DNA of 30,181 nucleotides from Nitrososphaeraceae archaeon (GCA_025449515.1 JANWJI010000026.1:1-30181), one strand, 5' to 3'; counted from the stretch's first letter, positions 8,542-16,907 are shown. Notes: generated by a model from the sequence alone, not told the origin. A program made the numbers and translations.

Positions 8542-8889
8542 TCAGTTCTTGATCTTCTTCAATTTCCCGCCTGTTATAGCTATGTGTTTGATAGCCTTCT
8601 TAATTCTTGATATGGTTGGATAACTGTAGCCCATTCGTCTGTAATTATGGATCATAGTTTTCCAATTTGAAAGCCTCCAGGCAGCCTGCTCTGATGTCAA
8701 TAGCATAGTCTCTCTTTTCACCTTGCTTTTTCTTCCAGACATCAGATATCCACCTGACTGTGCTCTGGCTCGATTATATGAAAACTTTAGTCCAAATATT
8801 ATCATATCCGTAGTTAACGAACTAAAATAGAACTTGAGTTGTCTGCCCTGTTGCTCAGTGACGCTAATCTTGTAGGTATATTCTTTCAA
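8542..8889 (-). CDS. Unknown basic protein (115 aa)
   Basis: I do not recognise this protein. It is 115 residues and strongly basic, with a RKSKVKRE patch in the middle and a KLKKIKN C-terminus, no cysteines, and no membrane segment. The C-terminal half (TSEQAAWRLSNWKTMIHNYRRMGYS) is probably helical and Trp/Arg-rich, so nucleic-acid binding is conceivable. Start is TTG at 8889; the frame stays open further upstream without an ATG or GTG, so the real start or even gene status is uncertain. It may be a remnant of a longer gene. It is convergent with the asparagine synthetase-like gene and lies downstream of bioF on the same strand. Confidence 0.45.
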   Translation of the reverse strand: MKEYTYKISVTEQQGRQLKFYFSSLTTDMIIFGLKFSYNRARAQSGGYLMSGRKSKVKRETMLLTSEQAAWRLSNWKTMIHNYRRMGYSYPTISRIKKAIKHIAITGGKLKKIKN

Positions 8890-9039
8890 TAATTCGATAC
8901 ACCGATTGCTATGTTTAATACCTTTCTAAATTCGAGTTTTGAAAGATTTCCTAAGCTTCTTCGGTCTCAAAAAATAAGCAAGAGTGTGATGACATTTAAC
9001 CGATTAGTGACAATTCTGGATTCAGAAGATTCGAACCAG

Positions 9040-10254
9040 CTAAATAATATTGAGTCTCTTACCAATGGTTTCAATTTTTTCTAAGGCAATTTTTAGTTGT
9101 TCCAAATGCAACGTAGCTGTGATTGACGCCCTTAGTCTTGCTTTACCTAATTGAACAGTAGGGTAACGTATAGGTTGCATGAAAATACCGTCTGAAAGGA
9201 GAGCTTTCGAGAACTGCATGGTCAATTTCTCATCACCTACAACAAGTGGAATAATTTGACTTCTGAATCTAGATCTATAACTCTCAGTGTTGAAACCGAT
9301 ATGATCTATTTTAGAAGAGAAAAAGGTAACGTTCCTAATTAGCCGTTCTTGTAAATTACCCTTGTATGCTATCGGAATCGCTGCCAATGCAGAAGAACAC
9401 AGGTGGGAAGGTAGCCCGGAAGAGTACATAAATGGCCGTGACATATTTATTAATAACTCTACGATCTGCTCTGAGGCAGCTACGTAGCCGCCAAAACATC
9501 CTAGGGCCTTACTTAAACTACTTATATGTACATCAAATATGTGAAGCCCATCTGACGCCAGTCCAGGTCCAGGAGCTTGATCATATATAAAATCGCCGTG
9601 AGAATCATCAACTATGGTTATGACGTTGTGACGAAGCGCAATATTGTGAATCCCTTGTAGGTCCGAACGATCGCCGTCCATACTAAAAATAGTTTCGGTA
9701 AGAATTATTTTTCTATCTGACGTCCCCTTTCGAATAAGGTGCTCAAGATGGTCCAAATCGTTATGTTTGTAAATTTCAATTCGAGCCCCACTGAGCCTAC
9801 ATCCGTCTATTAGGCTAGCGTGATTATACTCGTCACTATAAATTGTAGTTAATTTATTAGCTAGAGTTGATATGACCCCGATGTTTGCCATGTATCCGCT
9901 CGGGTAGATCAGTGCTCTATCAGTTTTGCGATGGTCGGCAAGCTTGTTTTCAAGTTGTATTAACTCGTTACTATTTCCCGCTATTAGTCTAGAACTACAT
10001 TGTGATATTTGACTTAGACTTTCGATGGTCATTTTTAATACTGTTTTATTCTGAGACAACCCAAGATAGTCATTGGAACACAAGTTAATGCTTGCCACTC
10101 CGTTAACCAGAATAACTGCTGTATTCTTGCTGGTAGATATTAGGTTGAGCCTTCGGTACAAATTTGCTTTATTTAAACGACACAATTCGTCTCTCACAAA
10201 ACTGAATTTGTCGTGCTTTAGTCGTTTTCCTCTTAATTTAGACCTTAAGACCAA
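9040..10254 (-). CDS. bioF: 8-amino-7-oxononanoate synthase
   Basis: The 404-residue PLP enzyme condenses pimeloyl-CoA or pimeloyl-ACP with alanine to form 8-amino-7-oxononanoate (KAPA), the first step of the biotin ring pathway. Signatures of the alpha-oxoamine synthase family are NLCSNDYLGL at 57-66, SSRLIAGN at 87-94, DDSHGDF at 216-222, and the PLP lysine K249 in SLSKALGCFGG. Length is normal. The related 2-amino-3-ketobutyrate ligase is excluded mainly by context. The start is TTG 10254, which overlaps the end of bioB by 17 bp, so translation is probably coupled. No ATG lies before the conserved N-terminal helix (FSFVRDELCRL). It is the last gene of the bioB-bioF operon. Confidence 0.9.
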   Translation of the reverse strand: MVLRSKLRGKRLKHDKFSFVRDELCRLNKANLYRRLNLISTSKNTAVILVNGVASINLCSNDYLGLSQNKTVLKMTIESLSQISQCSSRLIAGNSNELIQLENKLADHRKTDRALIYPSGYMANIGVISTLANKLTTIYSDEYNHASLIDGCRLSGARIEIYKHNDLDHLEHLIRKGTSDRKIILTETIFSMDGDRSDLQGIHNIALRHNVITIVDDSHGDFIYDQAPGPGLASDGLHIFDVHISSLSKALGCFGGYVAASEQIVELLINMSRPFMYSSGLPSHLCSSALAAIPIAYKGNLQERLIRNVTFFSSKIDHIGFNTESYRSRFRSQIIPLVVGDEKLTMQFSKALLSDGIFMQPIRYPTVQLGKARLRASITATLHLEQLKIALEKIETIGKRLNII

Positions 10255-11224
10255 TCTCCCTAATCATTGCAATATCCTTCTCTGCACTGTTACCGTCTGT
10301 GGTCAAGTATCCTCCAGTAATTATGCCATTAGCTCCAGCCTTTAGCGCAGTTTTATCTTCATTTTTAAGATTTAATTCTCTTCCACCTGCAATTTTTATA
10401 ATCCCTCTGGGTATTATAAATCGCCAGACCGCGATAGTTCTGATGGCGTCTACTGGATCCATTTTAGCTTGTTTTGCTAGTGGCGTGCCGATTCTTCCCA
10501 TCAAAATATTAATCGGAATCTCATCAGGGTCAAGCGTCTTGATGGAAAATGCAAGTTCTATTCTTTGTTTAGCGTCTTCACCCATGCCTATGATCCCGCC
10601 GCAGCATAATTCAAGACCTTCCTCTTTTACTATTTTGGCAGTGGAGAACCTGTCGTCATATTCATGAGTTTTACAAATACTGGAAAAATAGCTCTCAGAT
10701 GTTTCAAGATTATGGTTGTACCTTTTCACTCCTATTTTTTTGAGTGTTCTGGCTTGTTCCCTCGAAATTGAGCCCAACGACGCGTTTATATCTATTTCTA
10801 TACTCTTCTTGATTTCGATAATTGTGTCGCATATTCTTTCAAAATCTTTATCTGGGGGAGATTTATAGGCACATACCAAACAAAAGCTTTTGGAGCCCGA
10901 TTCCTTTGCTTTTTTTGCTCTTTCTAAGATAAATTCCTTGGGCAACAGGGGATACGTCCGTATCCCGGTTTCATTGTAATGTGAGGATTGTGCACAGAAA
11001 TGACAGTCCTCTGGGCAATTTCCAGACTTTGCATTTATTAGACTTTCGACATCAACTTGGTTACCATTAAAAGTTCGTGTAATAATATTCGCACATTTGG
11101 TCAAAGTATCTAGATTGGTAGTAAATATCAGCCGCTCGGCCTCTTCGAAGCTCAAGTCTGATCCGGAGATGACCTTATTCATCATCTCGTAAATGAACGC
11201 GGACTCTCTATCCATTTTCTTCAT
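10238..11224 (-). CDS. bioB: Biotin synthase (radical SAM)
   Basis: The 328-residue radical SAM enzyme inserts sulfur into dethiobiotin. The [4Fe-4S] cluster cysteines are C70, C74 and C77 in GNCPEDCHFCAQS. NLETSESYF, CCGGIIGMGE and GGRE supply SAM contacts and ligands of the second [2Fe-2S] cluster, as in family members. Length is normal. ATG 11224 and ATG 11215 (residue 4) are both possible; the TATA box at 11240-11248 is only about 20 bp from 11224, and its expected transcription start near 11218 suits a leaderless start at 11215. It leads a two-gene operon with bioF. The AdoMet- and iron-dependent step implies dependence on cellular Fe-S assembly. Confidence 0.95.
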   Translation of the reverse strand: MKKMDRESAFIYEMMNKVISGSDLSFEEAERLIFTTNLDTLTKCANIITRTFNGNQVDVESLINAKSGNCPEDCHFCAQSSHYNETGIRTYPLLPKEFILERAKKAKESGSKSFCLVCAYKSPPDKDFERICDTIIEIKKSIEIDINASLGSISREQARTLKKIGVKRYNHNLETSESYFSSICKTHEYDDRFSTAKIVKEEGLELCCGGIIGMGEDAKQRIELAFSIKTLDPDEIPINILMGRIGTPLAKQAKMDPVDAIRTIAVWRFIIPRGIIKIAGGRELNLKNEDKTALKAGANGIITGGYLTTDGNSAEKDIAMIREIGLKV

Positions 11225-11239
11225 ACAGAGAAACCGTAG

Positions 11240-11248
11240 AATATATAA
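11240..11248 (-). promoter_or_regulatory. TATA box of bioB-bioF operon
   Basis: TTATATATT on the minus strand is the only good TATA box in the 100 bp upstream of bioB. It shows that bioB-bioF has its own promoter and is not read through from bioA. Confidence 0.45.
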
Positions 11249-11681
11249 CTATCTGTTACAGAAACAAGGGAGTTGTGGAAATGTAAGGGGAAAGTTGGTT
11301 GAAAGTATGGCCAATTAACATTAATCTTCGATTGTGATTAATAATATCGCTACTTTCTGATCAATGTTTCCTTTAACTGCAGTAGGCATGTACTGATATT
11401 TCAAAATCTAGACATTAAAAGCCAGGCATTATACAGCCAAAATTAACGATGTAGGGCTAGATAAACTTGAACATTTGACGGAGGTGAAAACGATTTTCGT
11501 TAATTTTATTGATCTAACAATTAGGCTAAATATGGACCCATTAATATACGGGCTAAATAACAGCACCATTTTCATACCTGGTATAGCTGAGTATAATTTT
11601 ATCAAAATGACCCTTTTTTGAACTGCAAATCATATCCGATTGACATCCGCTTTATTATGTATCAAGGTTAAATTTAAAACC
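11249..11681. other. Gene-free region between bioB and the recombinase, with repeats
   Basis: No gene was recognised in about 430 bp. It contains an 11-bp perfect inverted repeat (AAAATTAACGA at 11439-11449 and its complement at 11497-11507) and three copies of a GGCTARATA-type direct repeat at 11454-11464, 11523-11533 and 11550-11560. These may be recombinase binding or crossover sites. A TATA box TTTATTAT at 11651-11658 lies 27 bp before the recombinase TTG at 11682. Confidence 0.4.
11439..11507. repeat. 11-bp inverted repeat upstream of the serine recombinase
   Basis: The arms at 11439-11449 and 11497-11507 are perfect reverse complements separated by 47 bp. Inside, AACGA/TCGTT forms a second small dyad at 11489-11501. 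The location just upstream of a serine recombinase gene makes a recombination or operator site possible. Confidence 0.4.
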
Positions 11682-12281
11682 TTGAAGTTTGCGGTAGCAT
11701 ATGTTAGAGTTAGTACAGGGGAGCAAACAGTACTTAATCAAAGATTAGCCATTGATAGATGGGCATTAGAGCAAGGTTATCATGTTATCTATTACTTCGA
11801 GGACTCAGCAATTAGCGGAAAAATACCCGCGATCCTGAGGCTGGCATTTATAGACATGCTAGAATTATTAAAACAAGATAGAGTTGATGCCGTATTAGTT
11901 TATGAATTATCGAGAGTTGGTAGGACATTCTGGGATACCCTTGATGCAATTAAAGCCATTGAATTATATGCTCCATTGATTTCTTGTTCTCCCAGAGAAA
12001 CCTTCCTTCAGAGTACTGAAACTAGTATTAGAAAGTTAATGATAGGAATACTAACTTGGGTTGCAGAGAGAGAAAGAGAGATGTTGGTCCAAAGAACAAA
12101 GGATGGAATGACTAGAGCCAAGAATTCTGGAAAACGCATAGGAAGGCCTTCAAAGAAGCTTGACAAAGATAGTCTAATCAGGCTATTAGCAAACCAAGTC
12201 CCTCGCACTGAAATAGCCAGAAATCTAGGTGTCTGCAAGGCCACATTATACAAGGAACTTAGAAAACACGATATTAACTAG
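11682..12281 (+). CDS. Serine recombinase (resolvase/invertase type)
   Basis: The protein of about 199 residues is a small serine recombinase. The N-terminal catalytic domain begins AVAYVRVSTGEQ, with the nucleophilic Ser in VST, followed by ELSRVGRTFWDTLD (catalytic Arg residues) and a long E-helix (WVAEREREMLVQRTKDGM). A hinge with GKRIGRPSKKL leads to a C-terminal helix-turn-helix (VPRTEIARNLGVCKATLYKEL), the classical resolvase DNA-binding module. TTG 11682 gives the normal family N-terminus and has a TATA box 27 bp upstream; a TTG at 11640 would add 14 atypical residues. It sits antisense inside the biotin cluster, and its stop is one base from the bioA stop. No TnpB or other transposon gene accompanies it, so it is either a solitary recombinase or a remnant of an integrated element. 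Confidence 0.88.
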   Translation: MKFAVAYVRVSTGEQTVLNQRLAIDRWALEQGYHVIYYFEDSAISGKIPAILRLAFIDMLELLKQDRVDAVLVYELSRVGRTFWDTLDAIKAIELYAPLISCSPRETFLQSTETSIRKLMIGILTWVAEREREMLVQRTKDGMTRAKNSGKRIGRPSKKLDKDSLIRLLANQVPRTEIARNLGVCKATLYKELRKHDIN

Positions 12282-12282
12282 G

Positions 12283-13617
12283 CTACGCAAACTTTTCGAT
12301 TTTATTTACAAGGCTAACTATCGTATCAAGCAAAAATTTTAATTCTCGTTTCCTTATGGCTAATGGAGGGATTATGACTATCGTATTTCCTAAACTCCTT
12401 AGGAACACTCCCATACTAAGTGACTCCTCGGCGATGTAAGAAGTGATTGGAATTCCATTCCCTAATTTGAGAATAGGCCTTTTTGCTTTGCTCAGGTCTA
12501 TGCCACCGAGTAAACCTTTTGACCTTATATTCTCTGCAATAGGAGAATGTTGGATCTCGCGTAATCTGTGAGTTATGTATACACTATTTTGTCTTATATT
12601 CCGTAATAATTCGTATTTTTTATACATCTGTATATTAGCTATCGCTGCAGCACAACCGATTGGATGACCTGTAAAAGTATGTCCATGAAAAAGTTGCTTA
12701 TATTCTGTGGGCTTACCCAAAAACGCATTAAAAATTGAATTGGTGGTCAGGGTAACAGCCAACGGAGAGTATCCGCCAGTGAGGGCCTTCCCGAGGCATA
12801 CGATATCTGGATAAGATTTTTGTTCCAAATATTCTAACATATTTCCTAGCCTTCCGAACCCTGTGGCGATCTCGTCAAGTATAAGCAAGACATCATATTT
12901 TCTACACAATTCTCCGACCTTATTTTGATAATTCCTCGGGAAGATTGACACGCCACCCGCTATCTGAGCTCCACTTTCCATGACAAGAGCGCAGCAATGA
13001 GAGCTGTTATTCGCTAAAATGACTTCGGTTTTTTCAAGACAGAGATTCTCGTAATCTTGGCAATCACTATAACCCGATCTGCAAACTGGTGACGGTATCT
13101 TAATTGCTCTACGGAGTAGAGGTAGATAAGGTGCAAAATACTTTGGTAAGTAACCTAGGCTCATCGCCCCCATTGTATCTCCGTGATATCCATTTTCCAT
13201 CGAAATGAATTTGGTTTTTCTTTTTTCCCCCCTGTTCTTCCAGTATTGTAGAGCCATCTTCATAGCAACTTCTATTGCAGTTGATCCATTGTCTGAATAG
13301 AAAACATAACTCATCCCTTTCGCTAGACGAATAAGCATCTCCGACAGTTCAGACGAGGGAGCGTTCGCCAAACCAAATAGTGTGGAATGCTGAATTGTTT
13401 GAATCTGTTTAATCATGGCCTTAGATATCTCATTATTCCCGTGTCCCCAGACATTGCACCACATGCTAGCAATCCCGTCTAGAAACTTCTTGCCATGTTC
13501 ATCTATTAGGTAGAAGCCGTCGCCACGTATAATAACCGGCTTATTTGAATTGCTCCATTCTTGCATTTGCGTGAACGGGTGCCAAACATACTTCCTATCA
13601 GCAAATGATAAATTCAA
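12283..13617 (-). CDS. bioA: Adenosylmethionine--8-amino-7-oxononanoate aminotransferase
   Basis: The 444-residue class III aminotransferase moves an amino group, usually from SAM, to KAPA to give 7,8-diaminononanoate. YVWHPFTQM at 10-18 is the BioA N-terminal signature. GSTAIEVAMKMA at 111-122 contacts the PLP phosphate, D248 in LDEIATGFGR binds the pyridine nitrogen, and K277 in LGKALTGGY is the PLP lysine. HGHTFTGHP near residue 315 is also typical. The start is TTG 13617; a stop codon directly precedes it in frame, so no longer version is possible. It diverges from bioD across a 40-bp gap, so the two promoters must overlap. Its 3' end abuts the antisense recombinase gene. Confidence 0.93.
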   Translation of the reverse strand: MNLSFADRKYVWHPFTQMQEWSNSNKPVIIRGDGFYLIDEHGKKFLDGIASMWCNVWGHGNNEISKAMIKQIQTIQHSTLFGLANAPSSELSEMLIRLAKGMSYVFYSDNGSTAIEVAMKMALQYWKNRGEKRKTKFISMENGYHGDTMGAMSLGYLPKYFAPYLPLLRRAIKIPSPVCRSGYSDCQDYENLCLEKTEVILANNSSHCCALVMESGAQIAGGVSIFPRNYQNKVGELCRKYDVLLILDEIATGFGRLGNMLEYLEQKSYPDIVCLGKALTGGYSPLAVTLTTNSIFNAFLGKPTEYKQLFHGHTFTGHPIGCAAAIANIQMYKKYELLRNIRQNSVYITHRLREIQHSPIAENIRSKGLLGGIDLSKAKRPILKLGNGIPITSYIAEESLSMGVFLRSLGNTIVIIPPLAIRKRELKFLLDTIVSLVNKIEKFA

Positions 13618-13657
13618 TTAAGATAAAAAGATCGCTCCATCTATTATTACTATTCTA
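13618..13657. promoter_or_regulatory. Divergent bioA/bioD promoter region
   Basis: The 40 bp between the bioA and bioD start codons must hold both promoters. GATAAAAAG (13622-13630) can serve as the bioD TATA box, and a TA-rich stretch near 13640-13650 can serve bioA. The overlap would let one regulator control both genes. Confidence 0.35.
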
Positions 13658-14359
13658 ATGCGCGGACTGTTTGTGACCGGGACGGATACGGGGATAGGAA
13701 AAACCACCATTTGTACGGGATTAATCTGGTTCTTACGAAATCAAGAAATTGATGTTGGAGTAATGAAGCCATTTGCTGCAGCTGAAAAAGGTTTCTCGAG
13801 TAATTACAGATCTGAAGATACTTACAGATTGGCATTGGCTGCTGGATCAAAATCTACCGATAAACAAATCAATCCATTTTTTTATAAGGTACCAGCATCA
13901 CCTCTTGTTGCTTCGAAGATAACGCATCAAAAATTACCTAGATTGAAAAATGTTGTACGGCAAGTGTTAGATGAATCCAAAAAATACAGATATATGATTA
14001 TTGAGGGCATTGGCGGTATTATGGTTCCAATATCTCGGACATATACCATTGCAGAATTTGCAAGGTATCTTGGATTTCCTATTGTCATCGTAGCTAGTGC
14101 CAAACTGGGTAGTCTAAACCACATATTGCTTACATTAGAGGCATGTTTTAATCATCATTTGGATGTAATTGCGATAGTTATCAATCGAATGCCAAAAAGG
14201 TCGGAAAAGTCTCAAAGGCTGCTGGTAAGTACTGTACGGCAGCTTACTGGTATAAGAACAACTTTTTCTATCCCGGAATTTCATAGGGAGCCTGATCCGA
14301 CCTCTGTAGGCTCTATACTAAATGGTAAATGGCACATTTTGGACGCGCTTCAGCCCTAA
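13658..14359 (+). CDS. bioD: Dethiobiotin synthetase
   Basis: The 233-residue ATP-dependent carboxylase closes the ureido ring of 7,8-diaminononanoate with CO2 to give dethiobiotin. The P-loop GTDTGIGKT lies at residues 8-16, K37 in VMKPF and D54 in SEDT are conserved substrate and metal contacts, and E116 in IIEGIGGIMVP matches the second conserved motif. Length is normal (about 225-240). ATG 13658 starts directly at the P-loop strand. It is the only biotin gene on the plus strand. With bioA, bioB and bioF it completes the route from pimeloyl thioester to biotin; no pimeloyl-forming gene (bioC, bioH, bioI or bioW) is in the window. Confidence 0.95.
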   Translation: MRGLFVTGTDTGIGKTTICTGLIWFLRNQEIDVGVMKPFAAAEKGFSSNYRSEDTYRLALAAGSKSTDKQINPFFYKVPASPLVASKITHQKLPRLKNVVRQVLDESKKYRYMIIEGIGGIMVPISRTYTIAEFARYLGFPIVIVASAKLGSLNHILLTLEACFNHHLDVIAIVINRMPKRSEKSQRLLVSTVRQLTGIRTTFSIPEFHREPDPTSVGSILNGKWHILDALQP

Positions 14360-14421
14360 GTCCTCAATTTTCAATCGTAGCAAGAACGAGCTGAATAAGA
14401 GAAGGACTTTTAAAAATTGAT

Positions 14422-14544
14422 TCAAGACCATTCGAAAGCGTCACTCTTTCCAATCTTTCGGATGCGACCTGAGTTGAATGTGTATATCAGCAGGCCGCCA
14501 CCAAAATCAATAAATACTTTTTGTGTTCTAAATTCAAAGTCCTT
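14422..14544 (-). pseudogene. Possible coding remnant (about 40 codons)
   Basis: A short open stretch in the bioD-downstream spacer encodes a protein-like string (core VFIDFGGGLLIYTFNSGR) ending in TGA, with no ATG, GTG or TTG start before the upstream stop. It may be a fragment of a lost gene or chance. Confidence 0.2.
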
Positions 14545-14629
14545 TTATTAATCGATCAACAATAGTGACAAAATATAGTCAATACTCATCATAATAGATT
14601 TATAAAATCTTGTTGTATATTCCTTAATT

Positions 14630-15061
14630 ATGCTCATGGTAAAAATCGGTACTGGTTTATTGCTAGTCTCGCTGGCGTTGTTAATAATTTATGGAACAGA
14701 TGTGATTGTGGCCATGTCTAAGAATGGGCAAGACGGAACAAAAAGTCCTAGAGGCTTTCTACCTTTGAATGAAGCTACGAGGGGAATTGCTTTTGGAGGT
14801 ACAGCTGTTGTGATGTCTGTTGTCGCATTTTTAATAACCAGGAAGGCGCCTTCTCGCAACGTTGTTATATTATTAATTATAAACGGTGGAGTAATACTAG
14901 CTGGAATGTTTTTCCTTATGACTCGGGTTACCCCAACTGCAAATTCCGCCAAAACTATAGGGTCAACAATCCTAATGGGCATACTTCTAGTCGTCCTGGG
15001 TCTAGTAAAATCATATTATGACAAAAGGCATGTGGCGCAGAGGAACGAGTATCTTCGGTAA
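14630..15061 (+). CDS. Small four-helix membrane protein, function unknown
   Basis: I do not recognise a family. The 143-residue product has four predicted membrane segments at about 5-28, 51-70, 77-97 and 108-126, short charged loops, and a basic C-terminal tail. The loop 29-50 (KNGQDGTKSPRGFLPLNEATRG) would lie outside the membrane. A TATA box (ATTTATAAAATC, 14594-14605) is centred about 29 bp before ATG 14630, so the gene is probably transcribed alone and nearly leaderless. No catalytic residue pattern is visible. Confidence 0.65.
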   Translation: MLMVKIGTGLLLVSLALLIIYGTDVIVAMSKNGQDGTKSPRGFLPLNEATRGIAFGGTAVVMSVVAFLITRKAPSRNVVILLIINGGVILAGMFFLMTRVTPTANSAKTIGSTILMGILLVVLGLVKSYYDKRHVAQRNEYLR

Positions 15062-15220
15062 CACGGTTATAGTATCTATATAATCGAAGAGTTCCACAAT
15101 AGGCCTAGGGCTATTCAATAATCATTAAAGTTGCTTCTTGCTAGATATTGAAGTGAATTCAAAGGATAAGTCTAACATAATTCCTTATATGTTATATTGC
15201 AATCAACCCAGTGTATCTTA

Positions 15221-15916
15221 ATGAAGGCAGTGATATTGGCCGGAGGTCTTGGTAAGAGACTACGACCTCTGACTGATGATAAGCCAAAACCTATGATTGA
15301 AGTCCTGAATGTTCCTATTATAGAATGGCAGGTCAGATGGTTTAGGAAATATTCTATCAACGAAATCGTAATTTGTGTGGGTTATCTTAAAGAGCATATA
15401 ATAGACTATATCGGAAGTGGCGCAAAGTTCGGCGTAAAGGTAGGCTATGCGGTAGAAGAAGAACCGCTTGGAACTGGCGGAGCCCTAAAAAACGCCGAGA
15501 GCTTATTAGGAAACGGTTTACGGGAAGGCTTCTTCATGGTGAACGGTGACATATTGACCGATCTAAATCCAGTAGATCTTAAAACTGAAAACTTTCCATC
15601 ATTAGCACTGGTTCCACTTAGGAGTCCATATGGGGTGGTAGAAGTTGATGTCGATTCATACGTTATGGGTTTTGTTGAGAAACCTCAGATATACGATAGG
15701 TGGATTAATGCAGGTGTCTATTATCTAACCAAGGATGTTTTCGATTACCTACCTGATTCCGGGAATATTGAAACAACTGCACTTCCTCTTATGGCGAAGG
15801 AAAGGAAACTGAAGGCACGAAACTTTAAAACATCCTTCTGGAGATCAATCGATTCACACAAGGATATCGAAGAAGCGTCGAAGGAAATAAGGCTAGCTTT
15901 TGATGAGAGATTTTAA
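15221..15916 (+). CDS. Sugar nucleotidyltransferase (NTP_transferase family)
   Basis: The 231-residue protein begins MKAVILAGGLGKRLRPLTDD, followed by KPKPM, the nucleotide-binding signature of sugar-1-phosphate nucleotidylyltransferases. GTGGALKNAE follows near residue 87, and VNGDILTDL provides the metal-binding Asp. It would make an NDP-sugar (GDP-mannose, dTDP-glucose or UDP-glucose type) for glycosylation of proteins, lipids or the cell surface; the specificity cannot be read here. No C-terminal hexapeptide-repeat domain is present. ATG 15221 is chosen over TTG 15197 because it begins at the universal MKAVILAGG and a TATA element near 15190-15197 gives leaderless spacing. Its 3' end overlaps the next gene by 14 bp. 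Confidence 0.88.
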   Translation: MKAVILAGGLGKRLRPLTDDKPKPMIEVLNVPIIEWQVRWFRKYSINEIVICVGYLKEHIIDYIGSGAKFGVKVGYAVEEEPLGTGGALKNAESLLGNGLREGFFMVNGDILTDLNPVDLKTENFPSLALVPLRSPYGVVEVDVDSYVMGFVEKPQIYDRWINAGVYYLTKDVFDYLPDSGNIETTALPLMAKERKLKARNFKTSFWRSIDSHKDIEEASKEIRLAFDERF

Positions 15917-16907
15917 AATTGGGTACAGTCTAGGGCCACTACTTTCGATGGATGAGGTCCTTGTAATTGCTAAACATGCCGACAACGCTGGCGGGGTAGA
16001 CTCTATCTGGATTCCGGAATCTTGGGGCAGAGATACCTTTTCAACTCTGGGCGCTATATCACAGGTGACTCGAAAAATACAACTTGGGAGCTCGATAGTG
16101 AATGTGTACTCTAGAACCCCAGCAACTATTGCAATGGGTGCAGTAACCCTCGACAAGCTTTCAAACAAAAGGACAGTGTTAGGGATTGGGACAAGCACCC
16201 CAGAACTAGTGACGGGCTGGCATGGTATGGAATTTAAACAGCCGCTAGAGAGGACGAAGGAATGTATAGAATGTCTTCGGATTATCTTAAGCGGAGCAAG
16301 GGCGGGATATAATGGTAGACATTTTAAGATAACTAATTTCAAAATTTTGGAGCCACTAGCCAGAAAAACCCTACCTATCTATGTGGGAGCAGTCAATCAA
16401 AAAATGATTGATCTTGCAAATGCTCTTGCTGATGGAATTATTTTCTATTTAAGGCCAATTGATGAATTAAGGAAGATTGTGGGCATACTGAAATCTAAAA
16501 CAAGAAGCAATCATAGATATCCGGAGTTCGAAATCGCTTGTTCAATCATATGCGCCATATCAAAGAAAAATCCGGAAAAAGCGAGAGAACGGGCATCAAA
16601 GACGTTGGCTTACTATATATCCACTGGAAGATACTATAATAAATTCTTGACTGATAAAGGCTTTCAGACCGAGGTGATTTCAATTACCGAAAGATACAAG
16701 ATTGGGGGACTGAAGTCTGCAGCTAAGGCGGTCACCGATAGGTTATTGGATTCTCTGACCATATGCGGAAGTATCGACCAATGTTCTGAATCCTTTGAAC
16801 GGTTTTTATCAACTGGAATCTCATTACCGATTATCCAGATTAATCCGGTTGATGATTCAATACTTTCGTTTAAGGAGATGCTCTCTACATTTCGATCCAC
16901 AGGGTAA
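15903..16907 (+). CDS. LLM-class (F420/FMN-dependent) oxidoreductase, Mer-like
   Basis: The protein of about 334 residues belongs to the bacterial luciferase-like TIM-barrel family. Seen are FKIGYSLGPLLSMDEVLVIAKHAD at the N-terminus (the strand-1 and helix-1 pattern), WIPESWGRD, the IQLGSSIVNVYSR segment, LGIGTSTPELV and ADGIIFYLRP. The pattern is close to F420-dependent methylenetetrahydromethanopterin reductase (Mer) and its paralogues. Thaumarchaea make F420, so hydride transfer with F420 is likely, but substrate is unknown. ATG 15903 follows directly after a TTG at 15900; it overlaps the nucleotidyltransferase by 14 bp, so the genes are probably coupled. The thiolase reading frame begins inside its 3' end. 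Confidence 0.85.
   Translation: MRDFKIGYSLGPLLSMDEVLVIAKHADNAGGVDSIWIPESWGRDTFSTLGAISQVTRKIQLGSSIVNVYSRTPATIAMGAVTLDKLSNKRTVLGIGTSTPELVTGWHGMEFKQPLERTKECIECLRIILSGARAGYNGRHFKITNFKILEPLARKTLPIYVGAVNQKMIDLANALADGIIFYLRPIDELRKIVGILKSKTRSNHRYPEFEIACSIICAISKKNPEKARERASKTLAYYISTGRYYNKFLTDKGFQTEVISITERYKIGGLKSAAKAVTDRLLDSLTICGSIDQCSESFERFLSTGISLPIIQINPVDDSILSFKEMLSTFRSTG

Noticed and set aside
9020..9045. tRNA T-loop-like GGTTCGAATC on the minus strand near the bioF stop
   Set aside because: The flanking T-stem does not pair and no other tRNA arms are present.
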